Shown: positions 1 to 8,521 of the stretch, piece after piece
How positions within the stretch are numbered: position 1 is the stretch's first letter
Layout: each line of letters starts with the position of its first letter
Assembly: GCA_030837505.1 (NCBI GenBank)
Contig: JAUPKJ010000035.1
Span: forward strand, 1-37,632
Source: Actinomycetota bacterium
Lineage (GTDB): Bacteria; Actinomycetota; Actinomycetes; Actinomycetales; Kineosporiaceae
Length of the DNA: 37,632 nucleotides
Direction: 5' to 3'
Made by a program: the position numbers and the translations under genes
The notes under the pieces: model-generated
What the model saw: the letters and a program-made list of their open reading frames with translations, nothing else
Database searches by the model: none
Told to the model about the DNA's origin: nothing

Positions 1-393
1 GGAGCCGGCGCGGTCCGCCGTCCACAGTTCGGCGGCCCCGCGCGCCAGCACCCAGCCGAGGGCCCGCCGCACGGGTGGACCGCAGGCGTCGGCCCGGTGG
101 CACCAGCCGTGCAGGGAGATCTCGTCGCCCCGGTCCTGGCGGGAGCGCAGCCAGGTCATGAGGTCCCGTCCGTCGTCGCCCGGATCTTCCCAGCTGCGCC
201 CGCGCCATGGGCCGGGGATGACCAGCCAGGTCACGGGGGGTCCGCTCGCCCCGGGCAGGTCCGACAGGGCGCTGGCCCACCGCCGGACAGCCGTTGCCGT
301 GGCGGGGGAGACGTCATGCACTGACACCACGAGGAAGGGAGCCGAGGGGCGCGGTGTCTGCCGGCGGCGCTCGGATGCCGCGTGGGACGTCAT
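1..393 (-). CDS. DUF2334 / polysaccharide-deacetylase-like protein, N-terminal part
   Basis: The gene runs off the left edge, so only the first 131 codons are present. It reads from an ATG at 393 preceded by a GGGGGAG ribosome binding site. Near the N terminus is an SVHDVSP motif (about residues 25-31), and later a GDEISLHGWCHR stretch. These are the two conserved blocks that open DUF2334 proteins, which are distant relatives of polysaccharide deacetylases; the Asp and His residues in these blocks are the presumed metal ligands. No signal peptide is visible, so a cytoplasmic or lipid-sugar role is as likely as cell-wall work. The catalytic C-terminal half is outside the window, and substrate and activity are unknown. 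The family call is by motif recognition only. Confidence 0.72.
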   Translation of the reverse strand, partial: MTSHAASERRRQTPRPSAPFLVVSVHDVSPATATAVRRWASALSDLPGASGPPVTWLVIPGPWRGRSWEDPGDDGRDLMTWLRSRQDRGDEISLHGWCHRADACGPPVRRALGWVLARGAAELWTADRAGS

Positions 394-597
394 GTCGTTC
401 TCCCCCACGGCTGTCGGGCGGTGGTGGCTTCACCGTAGGGGGGCGAGGAAGACCGGTGTCCGTCCATGATGTGACGGTCGGCCGAACACCAGGCGAAGGT
501 TGGTCTCGGTCAGTTGTCCGCCCCGGTCAGGGGCAGGGTCGGGGACGGCGCGAGCGGGACGATTCTGATCACGGCGCTGCCCGAGGATCCTTAACGA

Positions 598-846
598 TCA
601 TGCTTGACCGGCACCGCGGCCCCGGCCCCAGCCGAATCCGCGGCCTCTCCCTCGTCCGACGCCGTCAGCGGCGCCCTGTCCGTTGCCCCGCCCCCAGCCC
701 CGACCGCGGCCGGCGAAGCCGCGGCCCTGGCCCTGGCCGGCGGTTGCGGACGAGTTTCCGTCCGAGGTGCGGGGGCGACACAGCCCGCGGACGCGACCGG
801 TGCGGGGGCCTTCCCCTGTGGGGCCTGTTCTGTCCTGGTCAGGCAT
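598..846 (-). CDS. DUF5320-type Gly/Arg-rich small protein
   Basis: This 82-residue protein opens with MPDQDRTGPTGEGPRTGR, the characteristic start of DUF5320 proteins. The rest is almost entirely Gly-Arg with a few aromatic residues (GRGRGWGRG type repeats). The family has no established function; small DUF5320 proteins are often found in anaerobes and archaea. The ATG at 846 lies 8 bases inside the end of the upstream PadR gene, with GAAGGA just upstream, so the two are probably translationally coupled. An in-frame upstream extension to 975 would lose the family start and is not used. A Gly/Arg-rich tail could bind nucleic acid or an anionic polymer, but that is inference. Confidence 0.7.
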   Translation of the reverse strand: MPDQDRTGPTGEGPRTGRVRGLCRPRTSDGNSSATAGQGQGRGFAGRGRGWGRGNGQGAADGVGRGRGRGFGWGRGRGAGQA

Positions 847-1444
847 TGTCGGTTCCTTCTCTCCGGTAGTCATCATTTTGTTCGGCTGGTTCTGTTTCGT
901 TCGGATCGCTCTCATCTGTTTCATGCGGATCGCTCTCATCGTCGATCCGTCGGGGGGAGTGGGAACCGAGGGCACCGTCGATGGTCTCGACGATGGAATC
1001 CAGTACGGTGGCCCGCTCCCTCAGGTGTTCGCGCCACAGGTGCAGTACCTCGACCCCTTCCGGGGTCACCTGGTACTGACGCTGTTGGGGGCCGTGGGCC
1101 CCCTCCGACCAGATCGAGGTCACGAGTCCCTCCTCCTCCAGCCGGCGCAAGTGCCGGTAGAGGCCGCCGGGGTCGGCGGGAACCAGGGCGCTGGTCATCT
1201 CCTCGACGACGGATCGCAGGTCGTACCCGTGCCGGGGCCTGGCGACCAGGGCCGCCAACAGGGCGGGCTCCAGGGGTGATCCCCAACCGCCCCGTCCCCG
1301 CCCGGCGCCCCGACCTCGGCCAGGGCCGGGACCCCAGCCTCCGCGCCCCTGCCCTCCGGGACTCTGTCCTCCGAGACCAAGGCTTCCGCGACCGTGGCCT
1401 CGTCCGCCTCCGCATCCGTTCTGCGACTCACTCTCTGTTTCCAC
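839..1444 (-). CDS. PadR-family transcriptional regulator with Gly/Arg-rich N terminus
   Basis: This is a 201-residue regulator. Residues about 56-135 form the PadR winged helix: LEPALLAALVARPRHGYDL, then GGLYRHLRRLEEEGLV, then the wing with RQYQVTPEG. PadR proteins are dimeric repressors that usually control their own operon and often respond to small phenolics, drugs or stress. The first 55 residues are an unusual Gly/Arg-rich extension resembling the tail of the DUF5320 protein encoded just downstream. The C-terminal end is acidic (repeated DE/SDP). The start chosen is GTG 1444. No Shine-Dalgarno is visible, and a TAACAT box at 1456-1451 suggests a leaderless message. A perfect palindrome overlaps the start, which fits autoregulation. 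Confidence 0.85.
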   Translation of the reverse strand: METESESQNGCGGGRGHGRGSLGLGGQSPGGQGRGGWGPGPGRGRGAGRGRGGWGSPLEPALLAALVARPRHGYDLRSVVEEMTSALVPADPGGLYRHLRRLEEEGLVTSIWSEGAHGPQQRQYQVTPEGVEVLHLWREHLRERATVLDSIVETIDGALGSHSPRRIDDESDPHETDESDPNETEPAEQNDDYRREGTDNA

Positions 1445-1471
1445 ATCTAGATGTTACACACACCTAGATGG
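1443..1471. promoter_or_regulatory. Probable PadR autoregulatory operator
   Basis: ACATCTAGATGT at 1443-1454 is a perfect 12-bp palindrome overlapping the padR start codon. A near copy, ACACCTAGATGG, lies at 1460-1471. The minus-strand TAACAT box sits between and inside them. Placement over the putative promoter and start of a PadR gene fits negative autoregulation. The site is seen directly; binding is inferred. Confidence 0.55.
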
Positions 1472-1552
1472 ATTCCGACAGTGCTCTCGTCCGCAAACCT
1501 TCCCCCGACCGGGACGGAGCGGCCGGGGAGCGGGTGACGCAGACTGTCTGAG

Positions 1553-2392
1553 GTGAGCGACAACTCTGCTGTGGATTGTTCGGAACCGTCCTACGACGAA
1601 TACGTACGAAACCGCTGGGTGGGAAGGGCCAAGGACTTCGAACGCACGTCAGCTCTGCTGTGTGGGTACTGCACTCCCCGGTTGCTCGAGGCTGTGGGGG
1701 TCGAGGCCGGAAAACGGGTACTGGATGTCGGGTGCGGCACCGGCACCGCCACGGTCCTCGCGGTCGAACGCGGGGCCCTCGTCACTGCTGTCGACCCGGA
1801 GCCCAGCATGCTGGAACTCACCGCGTCCAAGGCGCCCGGCGCGGCTCTGCGGCAGGGCATGCTCCCAGAACTCCCGTTCGAGGACGGTTCCTTCGACGCC
1901 GCGCTGGGCAGTTTCGTACTCAACCAGGTCGGCGACCCGACCGCGGCCCTCGGCGAGTTCTACCGGGTGCTGGCCTCTGGGGGACGGATCGGCGTCACCC
2001 TGTGGCCGCTTCCCCCCACGGCAATGGACGACCTGTGGCAGGGCGTTCTCAAGGACTCTTGCGCAGTGGTCCCGCGGGACACGCCGGCTCCCCCGCAGGC
2101 CCTGCGCGCGATGCAAACAGGCCCCGGACTGTCCGCTGCTCTGAGCACTGCCGGTTTCGGACAGATCCGCCACGAGGTGATCGAATGGGTCCACCGCGTG
2201 GACGCCGGACAGCTGTGGAGCGGGACCGCCGGCGGGGTCACGAAGGTGGGCGCCGTTCTCGTCCAGCAGACCCCCGAGGTGTTCCGAGCGGCAAAGGAGG
2301 CGTTCAGCCGCTTGTCCGCCGAGCTCCTCGATGACAACGGCCTGGTCGCCCTGCCGGTCTCGGCCCTGATCGCCACAGGCACCCGTCCCTGA
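1553..2392 (+). CDS. Class I SAM-dependent methyltransferase
   Basis: This is a 279-residue soluble protein. The SAM-binding motif I is VLDVGCGTG at residues 56-64, followed by an acidic residue at the end of strand beta-2 (VDPEPSML, Asp81). A post-I block with FEDGSFDAALGSFVLNQ and the FYRVLASGGRIGVTLW segment are typical of Methyltransf_11 / UbiE-like enzymes. The substrate cannot be told from sequence; small-molecule O-, N- or C-methylation is possible. GTG 1553 is the start, with only a weak ribosome binding site. It stands alone, with the divergent padR operon on one side and the secreted chitinase-like gene about 245 bases downstream. Confidence 0.82.
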   Translation: MSDNSAVDCSEPSYDEYVRNRWVGRAKDFERTSALLCGYCTPRLLEAVGVEAGKRVLDVGCGTGTATVLAVERGALVTAVDPEPSMLELTASKAPGAALRQGMLPELPFEDGSFDAALGSFVLNQVGDPTAALGEFYRVLASGGRIGVTLWPLPPTAMDDLWQGVLKDSCAVVPRDTPAPPQALRAMQTGPGLSAALSTAGFGQIRHEVIEWVHRVDAGQLWSGTAGGVTKVGAVLVQQTPEVFRAAKEAFSRLSAELLDDNGLVALPVSALIATGTRP

Positions 2393-2637
2393 ACCCTGTC
2401 TGCTTGCTCCCTGTCCGTTCAGGCTGCTGCCGGTTCGAGGCTGGCAGACCTCGGATCCGTCACGCCGCGCTCAGACCCGGTTGCGCAGCGAAATCGTGAC
2501 CTTCGGGCAGCCTGAACAGATCCCTAAAGGCGTTGTCCTGAGGGCGGGTCCACGGTGCCATCGGAACAGGCGCGGGGCCCGGGCCCTCGGCAGGGGCCAC
2601 TCCGGCGCCGACGTTTCCGGCGTTCGAGGAGATCAGC

Positions 2638-4230
2638 ATGCGCAAAGAGTTCAAGGCGCTGTCGTGGGGTGTCACGGCGGTCGTTGTGGTCGCGGTGGCG
2701 GCTGTTGCGATGCGGCCGGCGGCGGCCGACACGGCATCACTGAAGAATCCCGGTTTCGAGGAGGGCCTGTCCGGATGGTCCTGTTCCGCCGTGGCCCATT
2801 CGGTGACCGGGAATGAGCACAGCGGTTCGAAGGCTCTCGGCGCCGAGGTGAGCGCCTCGGACCATGGATTGTGCCGGCAGACCCTTTCGATCGCCGCCAA
2901 CACCCCGTACACGCTCAGCGCCCAGGTGGAGGGAAACTACGTGTTCCTCGGGGCGTCCGGGGAGGACGTCCCCTCGGTGACCACCTGGGAGGCGAGCACC
3001 GGGGGGAGCTACCGCGAGCTGTCCCTGGACTTCACCACGGGACCGCGGGCGAAGGAGGTCACGGTGTCGCTGCACGGGTGGTACGGCCAGGGCACTTACC
3101 ACGCCGACGACGTCATGCTGAGCGGAGGGGAGGGGGCGAGCGAAACGCCCCGGCCGACGATCTCCCCCACCGACGGGCCGGAGCCCTCCGCCTCTCCTTC
3201 CCCCACGGTTTCCGGGAAGCCGACGGCAACAGCGCCCGCGGTTTCCCCGACTCCCACCGCCCCCACAGCATCCCCGAACCCGACGGGTTCCGGGGTCCCC
3301 GGACCCACGGCCACTTCCCGGCCCTCGGGTGCTCTCGCGGAACACGCCCTCATCGGGTACTGGCAGAACTTCGACAACGGTGCGAAGGCCCTGCGCCTGA
3401 AGGACGTGCCCGCGGCCTACGACCTGGTGGACGTCGCCTTCGCCGACGCGGTCCCGGGCCGGGCGGGGGCGGTCACCTTCCGGGTGGATTCGGGACTGGC
3501 CTCGGCCCTGGGCGGGTACACCGAGGCCGATCTCAAGGCCGACGTGAGGGCCCTGCACTCGCGGGGCACCGAAGTGGTGTTGTCCGTGGGCGGCCAGAAC
3601 GGTGCTGTGTCCGTGGGTGACGACGCCGCAGCGAAGAACTTCGCCGACAGCGTGTACGACGTCATGCAGGAGTTCGGGTTCGACGGCATCGACATCGACC
3701 TGGAGAACGGCCTGACCCCCGCCGCCATGAGCCAGGCCCTGCACTCGCTGAGCCAGAAGGCCGGGCCGGATCTGATCATCACGATGGCGCCGGAGACCCT
3801 GTTCATGCAGTCGAAGTCGTCCACCTATCTCGATCTGGCCTTGCGGATCAAGGACATTCTCACGGTCGTCCACACCCAGTACTACAACTCCGGTTCGATG
3901 GCCGGCTGCGACGGAAAGGTCTACTCGCAGGGGAGCGTGGACTTCATCACGTCCCAGGCGTGCCTCGCCCTGGAGGCCGGGCTGCGCCCCGACCAGGTCG
4001 CGATCGGCCTTCCGGCCTCCCCGAGCGCCGCGGGCAGCGGATATGTGTCCCCCGACGTCGTGAGCAAGGCCCTCACCTGCTTGGCCCAGGGCAAGGGCTG
4101 CGGCTCCTTCATCCCGTCGAAGACCTGGCCCGGTCTGCGCGGCGCCATGACCTGGTCGATCAACTGGGACGTCGCAGCGGGCAAGGGTTTCTCGGACCCG
4201 GTCTCGGCCACCCTGAAATCCCTGTCCTGA
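2638..4230 (+). CDS. Secreted GH18 chitinase-like enzyme with N-terminal carbohydrate-binding domain
   Basis: This 530-residue precursor is a modular exported enzyme. Residues 1-31 are a signal peptide with a long hydrophobic core ending in AAAD. Residues about 33-162 form a beta-sandwich, CBM-like module (NPGFEEGLSGWSC). About 168-232 is a Pro/Thr/Ser-rich linker, and about 235-530 is a GH18 barrel starting LIGYWQNF. The catalytic DGIDIDLE motif lies at 349-356, with Glu356 as the proton donor. QYYNSG and MTWSINWD further on are typical of bacterial GH18 chitinases. The expected reaction is hydrolysis of beta-1,4-GlcNAc polymers by substrate-assisted catalysis. The start ATG follows GAGGAGATCAGC. 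The gene ends just before a strong shared terminator. Confidence 0.9.
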   Translation: MRKEFKALSWGVTAVVVVAVAAVAMRPAAADTASLKNPGFEEGLSGWSCSAVAHSVTGNEHSGSKALGAEVSASDHGLCRQTLSIAANTPYTLSAQVEGNYVFLGASGEDVPSVTTWEASTGGSYRELSLDFTTGPRAKEVTVSLHGWYGQGTYHADDVMLSGGEGASETPRPTISPTDGPEPSASPSPTVSGKPTATAPAVSPTPTAPTASPNPTGSGVPGPTATSRPSGALAEHALIGYWQNFDNGAKALRLKDVPAAYDLVDVAFADAVPGRAGAVTFRVDSGLASALGGYTEADLKADVRALHSRGTEVVLSVGGQNGAVSVGDDAAAKNFADSVYDVMQEFGFDGIDIDLENGLTPAAMSQALHSLSQKAGPDLIITMAPETLFMQSKSSTYLDLALRIKDILTVVHTQYYNSGSMAGCDGKVYSQGSVDFITSQACLALEAGLRPDQVAIGLPASPSAAGSGYVSPDVVSKALTCLAQGKGCGSFIPSKTWPGLRGAMTWSINWDVAAGKGFSDPVSATLKSLS

Positions 4231-4248
4231 CCCGGTGGCGACGCCCCT

Positions 4249-4292
4249 ACGGTGCGTGCTTGCGGACACGCTCATCCGCAAGCACGCACCGT
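4249..4292. terminator. Bidirectional terminator with perfect 18-bp stem
   Basis: ACGGTGCGTGCTTGCGGA (4249-4266) and its exact reverse complement (4275-4292) flank an 8-base loop. The element lies between the convergent chitinase-like gene and the Ig-like repeat gene, with only 18 and 16 bases to their stop codons, so it can end transcription from both sides. No long T-run follows, which is usual in high-GC actinobacteria. Confidence 0.85.
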
Positions 4293-4308
4293 GGCGGCTT
4301 CCGGTCCG

Positions 4309-6288
4309 CTACGAGGTGTAGCGGAAGTACGTCCAAGCACTGCTGTTGGCCAGGTGGTCCTTGTCCCCTTGCCAGGTGGTCCTCACCCGGTACTTGATCC
4401 CCGTGGCGTGGCCGGCCCTCAGGTTGACGGCTGCGTTCCCGGAAGCATTCATGACCGGGTAGAACATCTTCACGGTCTTCCAGGTGCCCTTGGCGTTCTG
4501 TTGGAGGGTGGCCACGACGAGTTTCTTCGCGTGGGCCGGGCGGACCGAGGCGGTCAGGCGGGGTGTCGTCCTCGTACGGAACAGGTGCTCACCGTTCTTG
4601 AGGGAGTACCGACCGGACAGTCCCTGCCGGACACGGGCCCGGATCGAGAACCTGGCGACGATCGTCTGAGCATAGTTTCCCTCGTCCCCGGAGTAAACGG
4701 CCGTGTAGGTCACGGGTGAGTACGTCAGGACGGTCCTGGACAGCGACCCGATCCAATTCAAACGTGTGCTCTCCAGCAATTCCCGCTTCTTCCCCTGACG
4801 CTGTTCGTACAGCTTCAGGGTGCCATCGGGACCGTTCATGACGAAAGGTGCATCGACCCGGACATCCAGGTGCGAGTACTCGCCGAAAGTGACGGCGCGG
4901 TTTCCGGTGGCCGGTGCGGATCCGATCAGGAAGGTGATCGGACGAGGGTTCTTCTTGACCTGCGGTGCTTTCCAACTGCTGTCGGCTGCCGTGTAGTACC
5001 ACCTGCTCTCGGACGGCACGTCGACGGTGTGGTTCGCCAGGAAGAGCGTCACGGTGGTGTCACCCGGGCAAGCTGGAAAGATCTGTGCGGTGAACTTGCC
5101 CGAGGCGTCGGTCGTGAACACCTCGCCCCAGGTGCGGGCACACGTCCGCCCCGTGGCCCGCATCTGCAACCGTAGGGGTTTACCCACCAGAGGACCCTCT
5201 GTCAGGGTCGCACGGCCGGTGAAGGTGGACAGCTGGTTCCAGGTCATCGGCCCACTGAAGGCAGGCTTGAAGGACAGGTGCATCGCCAGCGGCGAAGGTT
5301 TCACCCGCAGGACGCTGGGGTCGGCCTCGTGATCCGAGGAATTCTCTTGGATCTGATACTGCCAGAAGCCGATCTTCACGGTGTCCGTGAACGAGAAGGT
5401 GCCGTCGGAAGACGTGACAGCCACTGGGATGATCTTCAGCGGAAGGGTCGTGTTGAGGGATTCCCGGTACACCTTCAGCGTAAGAGGTCCGGGAGCGGAA
5501 GCGCCGGGATCACCGGTCACCTTCCCCCGGATCGTGAAGGGGATCCCGGCCCTGACCCCTTCCTGCGGAGCGGACGCCTCGATCAGGAGCTGTTGTGGCA
5601 GGACGAGGAGGCTCCGGGAGCTTGCCCCCTTCGGGAGATCCTTCGTCGCGTCCCAGGACAGGAAGTAGTCGGTGTACCCGGCGCGGGAAGGCGTGTCCGG
5701 AAAGGTGAAGGTCCCGTCCTGGGCCGTGGCTACGTCCGGCAACTGCACGAGGACTCTGTCGCTGTCACGGCGCCGGACGTGGACGGTGAGGGAGCCGGCC
5801 TGCCAGGGGGCACCGAGGTTGTCGTACATCCGGGCGTGAACCACGGACGGCGTGTTCACCCGAGGCCTCTCCTGGTCACTACCGATCCAGGCATAGGCGT
5901 CGTTCCCCGAGACGGTGACCTGGAGGTCACCGATCACCATGTCGTTGAAGACCACGAACGACCATTTGCCGGACTTCGTGGGTTTCACCTGGACGCTGAA
6001 CGTGCCGTCCGCGGCCGTGGTCACGGTCAGCGGAGTCAAGCGGGATATCTCCGAACGCGGTCCCGCGTAGTGGAGGTTCTGCTGGACGGTCAGGGACTGA
6101 GGGCCACCGTGGGGGACGGTCCCACCGAGAGTGATCTCTTGGCCCATTTGTACCGTCTCCGGGCCGTTCACGGTGAATCTGACCCGTTCCGCAGCGGGGT
6201 CGGCCCTGGCCTCCGGGGCTGTGACACCGGTCCCGCACACGAGTGCCGCTGCCGCAGAGAAGAAAGCAAGGCGCTGTCTGATGCGCAT
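4309..6288 (-). CDS. Secreted Ig-like repeat protein
   Basis: This is a 659-residue exported protein of unknown function. Residues 1-29 are a signal peptide (positively charged start, hydrophobic core, ARA/D cleavage site). The mature part is built from about six beta-sandwich modules of roughly 100 residues. Each carries a recognisable strand such as TTAADGTFSV, TAQDGTFTF, TSSDGTFSF or TDASGKFTAQ, typical of bacterial Ig-like/carboxypeptidase-regulatory-like domains in surface proteins. No LPXTG sorting signal, C-terminal membrane helix or catalytic motif is visible, so release or non-covalent wall binding is likely. The ATG at 6288 is chosen because GGGAGG precedes it and it begins the signal peptide; an in-frame upstream ATG at 6453 would bury the signal. 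It could act in adhesion or as a scaffold. Confidence 0.75.
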   Translation of the reverse strand: MRIRQRLAFFSAAAALVCGTGVTAPEARADPAAERVRFTVNGPETVQMGQEITLGGTVPHGGPQSLTVQQNLHYAGPRSEISRLTPLTVTTAADGTFSVQVKPTKSGKWSFVVFNDMVIGDLQVTVSGNDAYAWIGSDQERPRVNTPSVVHARMYDNLGAPWQAGSLTVHVRRRDSDRVLVQLPDVATAQDGTFTFPDTPSRAGYTDYFLSWDATKDLPKGASSRSLLVLPQQLLIEASAPQEGVRAGIPFTIRGKVTGDPGASAPGPLTLKVYRESLNTTLPLKIIPVAVTSSDGTFSFTDTVKIGFWQYQIQENSSDHEADPSVLRVKPSPLAMHLSFKPAFSGPMTWNQLSTFTGRATLTEGPLVGKPLRLQMRATGRTCARTWGEVFTTDASGKFTAQIFPACPGDTTVTLFLANHTVDVPSESRWYYTAADSSWKAPQVKKNPRPITFLIGSAPATGNRAVTFGEYSHLDVRVDAPFVMNGPDGTLKLYEQRQGKKRELLESTRLNWIGSLSRTVLTYSPVTYTAVYSGDEGNYAQTIVARFSIRARVRQGLSGRYSLKNGEHLFRTRTTPRLTASVRPAHAKKLVVATLQQNAKGTWKTVKMFYPVMNASGNAAVNLRAGHATGIKYRVRTTWQGDKDHLANSSAWTYFRYTS

Positions 6289-6446
6289 GTGTACCTCCCA
6301 TCGATCGCCGGATCCTGCTGGAGGAGAACAGCGCTGCTCGACAAGGCGACAGGTCCGGCGCCCCCACGAGTGCACGATTGGTTTCCGGGTCGAAGGGTGA
6401 CCCGATGCTCGACAGTCCGAGCAAGATCCGGATCGAGTGTAGATCA

Positions 6447-8272
6447 TTACCACCTTCGGAGCACCCTTCGGCTTCCCGGCGAATGGTCCCCTCGCAGCCG
6501 GGCCACGGCGAGAGGGAGGCTTGCGCGGAAACCGAAGAGTCCGCCGTCGTCGTAGGCGTCGGTGAGGCGGGGCTCGAGGACGAGGCCGTCGGTCGCCGTG
6601 CCGTACCGGACGGCCTTGTCGAGGTCGTCGGAGTTCATCGTGACGATGTACTGCAGGTCCTCTTCATCGCAGACCTGTTCTGCGAGCTTCAGGGCCTCGG
6701 CCATCTGGCGTTCGTCGACCCCGTCGAAGAGGTGGCTGTCGTGGACGAGGAAGTCGGGGCCGCGCGCCCCTCTCCGGGCGATCACTGCGGTGGCGAGATC
6801 GAAACAAAAGATCACCATCTTGCGGATGCCCTGGCTGTCTTTCCCGCCGATGTGCGGTGCGATGCGCAGGCTCGTGTCCAAGGCGGAGATGTCGACGTAC
6901 GCCTCGCGTTCCGACCCGTACAGTGCGGTAGCGAACCGTTGGAACAAAATATTGGTCTCCGTGATCAGATGCTCCCTCTCGGCGAGATCACGGCTGATGT
7001 TCTGTTGGAGACGGCTGCGCTCGACCTTGATCTCGGCCTGGGTCGCCTCGAGCTTCTTGGCGGTTTCGCAGCGTGCTGTGAGCCCTGCGAGATCAGCACG
7101 AGCGATCGACAACTGCTCCTGCAGCCCCGCGAGGGCTTCGAGGGCTCCCCCGTCGTGAAGAGTCTTCAGCAGCCGAGCGTGCTCTTCCCCCAGACCGTCC
7201 CGTTCGTGCTGCCGGTCCTGCAACCGGGACCGAGTGGAGGCGATCTCCTCTTCCAGATAGGCGCGACGATTCGCAATGACCGAGTCGTGGAAGGCCCTGA
7301 CCTCCTCGTACCGTTGCAGGACGGTGTCGGGCAGTTCAATTCCGAGTTCCCGTCAATTCCGAGTTCCCGATAGGCCCTCCTCAGGTATTCCGTGTCGGGT
7401 TCGTGCTCCTCCCGGACCGCGGCCTCGAGGTCCTGCAGATTCCGCCGATCCACCGCGTCGTGGTCACGGGTTCCGCGAAGACGCGCATCGATCTGGTCGG
7501 CTCGTTCCTGCAACCGTTCGTACTCGGGTACTACTCGAAATCCGTGGACCTGATTCTCCAGTGCTCGTACCCTCTGAGTCGCTGCTGTCAGGGGACCGCG
7601 CAATTCCGACACGGTGCCGACCATGAAATTGAGAACCGGATCCCTCGTGGTCTGTTTCAGTTTCCGTCGCAGCGACTCGCGATCAGCGAGTTCTTGGTAA
7701 CCCCTTGCGAGCCGCCAGTCGAGGCCGAGGAGATAGGCGACGTTCGTCGTCGCCTCGGTGATCAACTGCTTGGGATGGGTCCTCACCGGGTCATCGAGTC
7801 CGTGTTGGCTCACCCGACGGATGTACAGCGACAGCAGAGCACGAGAACTGATTCCCCGGTGTTCTTCGGGAAACCCGAAGAGGTCTCGTCCGAGGGCCTC
7901 GACCCAGTCTGCCGAGGAAAGATTATTGGGAGAACCCGGCAAGGTCCTGGGCCCGACGGCTTCTGTGAACAGGCGTACCCGAGACTTCTTCGCCACAGAG
8001 CGTGTGATGGTCACGGACCCTCGAGCATCAGGCCGTTCCATACTGAGAGTGAAGGTCTCGGACTGTAGTGCTGGATTTCCGAAAACAGATCCTGTCAGCT
8101 TTTTCATACCGAAAAGGAAGTGCAGAATCTCGATCATCGACGACTTGCCGGCACCATGACGACTGTCATTGTCGTTGAATCTTGTCATCTTGTCGGCGAG
8201 CAGGATGTTCACTCCTGGACGGAAGATCAGGGATTTGAATTGTTCCTCGTTCGACCCGAGACGGCACAGCAT
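6447..8272 (-). pseudogene. ABC-3C system ATPase (DUF2326 family), interrupted by a 17-bp duplication
   Basis: The gene starts at ATG 8272 after AGGAAGAGCTG, reading MLCRLGSNEEQFKSLIF. A Walker A motif, HGAGKSSMIEIL, follows about 40 residues in, and then a long coiled-coil region. The C-terminal half has FLVHDSHLFDGVDERQM and VTMNSDDL, the ABC-type Walker B/D-loop region of DUF2326 proteins, which are SMC/RecN-like ATPases of three-component systems. The reading frame breaks at 7336-7369, where a perfect 17-bp tandem repeat shifts translation. Removing one copy restores a single 602-codon frame (YRELGIELPDTVLQRY across the join). The two halves otherwise look undamaged, with no other stop. 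As the sequence stands, a product would lose the Walker B half. Phase-variable switching, recent decay or assembly error are all possible. Confidence 0.8.
7336..7369. repeat. Exact 17-bp tandem duplication inside the ABC-3C ATPase
   Basis: TCAATTCCGAGTTCCCG occurs twice back to back (7336-7352 and 7353-7369) with no mismatch. Flanking bases do not extend the repeat. Seventeen is not a multiple of three, so the second copy shifts the ATPase frame. Deleting one copy restores the family sequence. Confidence 0.97.
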
Positions 8273-8521
8273 CAGCTCTTCCTCACCCTGCACAGGATGC
8301 CCTCGTCGAACCGCACTGCACCGAGCGCATACAGTGTGTCGAGGGCGAGCGCGAACCAGGAGAACGGGAGAGCGGCATCGTTGTCGTGTTGGCTGCGCCA
8401 AGTTTTCAAGGTCCTCCAGGTCTGGCTCACTGTCATCGGCTCGGTGAGAATGAGGGAAATCTGGGCTCCGACGGTCAGCAGAGCCTTCTGAGGTGCGATA
8501 GCCCTTGTTCGGCATGATCAT
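8272..8521 (-). pseudogene. ABC-3C middle component, one-base frameshift near the start
   Basis: ATG 8521 overlaps the stop of the preceding gene (ATGA). It encodes MIMPNKG and then leaves the correct frame. One base later the other frame reads IAPQKALLTVGAQISLILTE, PMTVSQTWRTLKTW and PFSWFALALDTLYALGAVRF, ending at a TGA (8274-8272) that overlaps the ATPase start. This is the small winged-helix-like middle component (about 82 residues) that sits between effector and ATPase in ABC-3C systems. Total length is 250 bases, one more than a multiple of three. The simplest reading is one extra base, the A at 8500 on the plus strand. There is no alternative ATG in the second frame. The call rests on the sequence pattern and gene order. 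Confidence 0.7.

Noticed and set aside
2393-2637. Possible tRNA because of a GGTTCGAGGC stretch
   Set aside because: No matching acceptor, D-arm or anticodon stem can be folded around it.
2737-4281. Long minus-strand open frame opposite the GH18 gene, and similar long antisense frames opposite hoxF, hoxH, GH115 and the uronate genes
   Set aside because: These arise from high GC content; their translations lack domains and each overlaps a clearly assigned gene.
7336-7369. Programmed ribosomal frameshift in the ATPase
   Set aside because: There is no slippery heptamer, and a perfect duplication explains the break more simply.
8273-8521. N-terminal extension of the DUF2326 ATPase starting at 8521
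   Set aside because: The stretch is the middle component read in the wrong frame; the ATPase has its own ribosome binding site and start at 8272.
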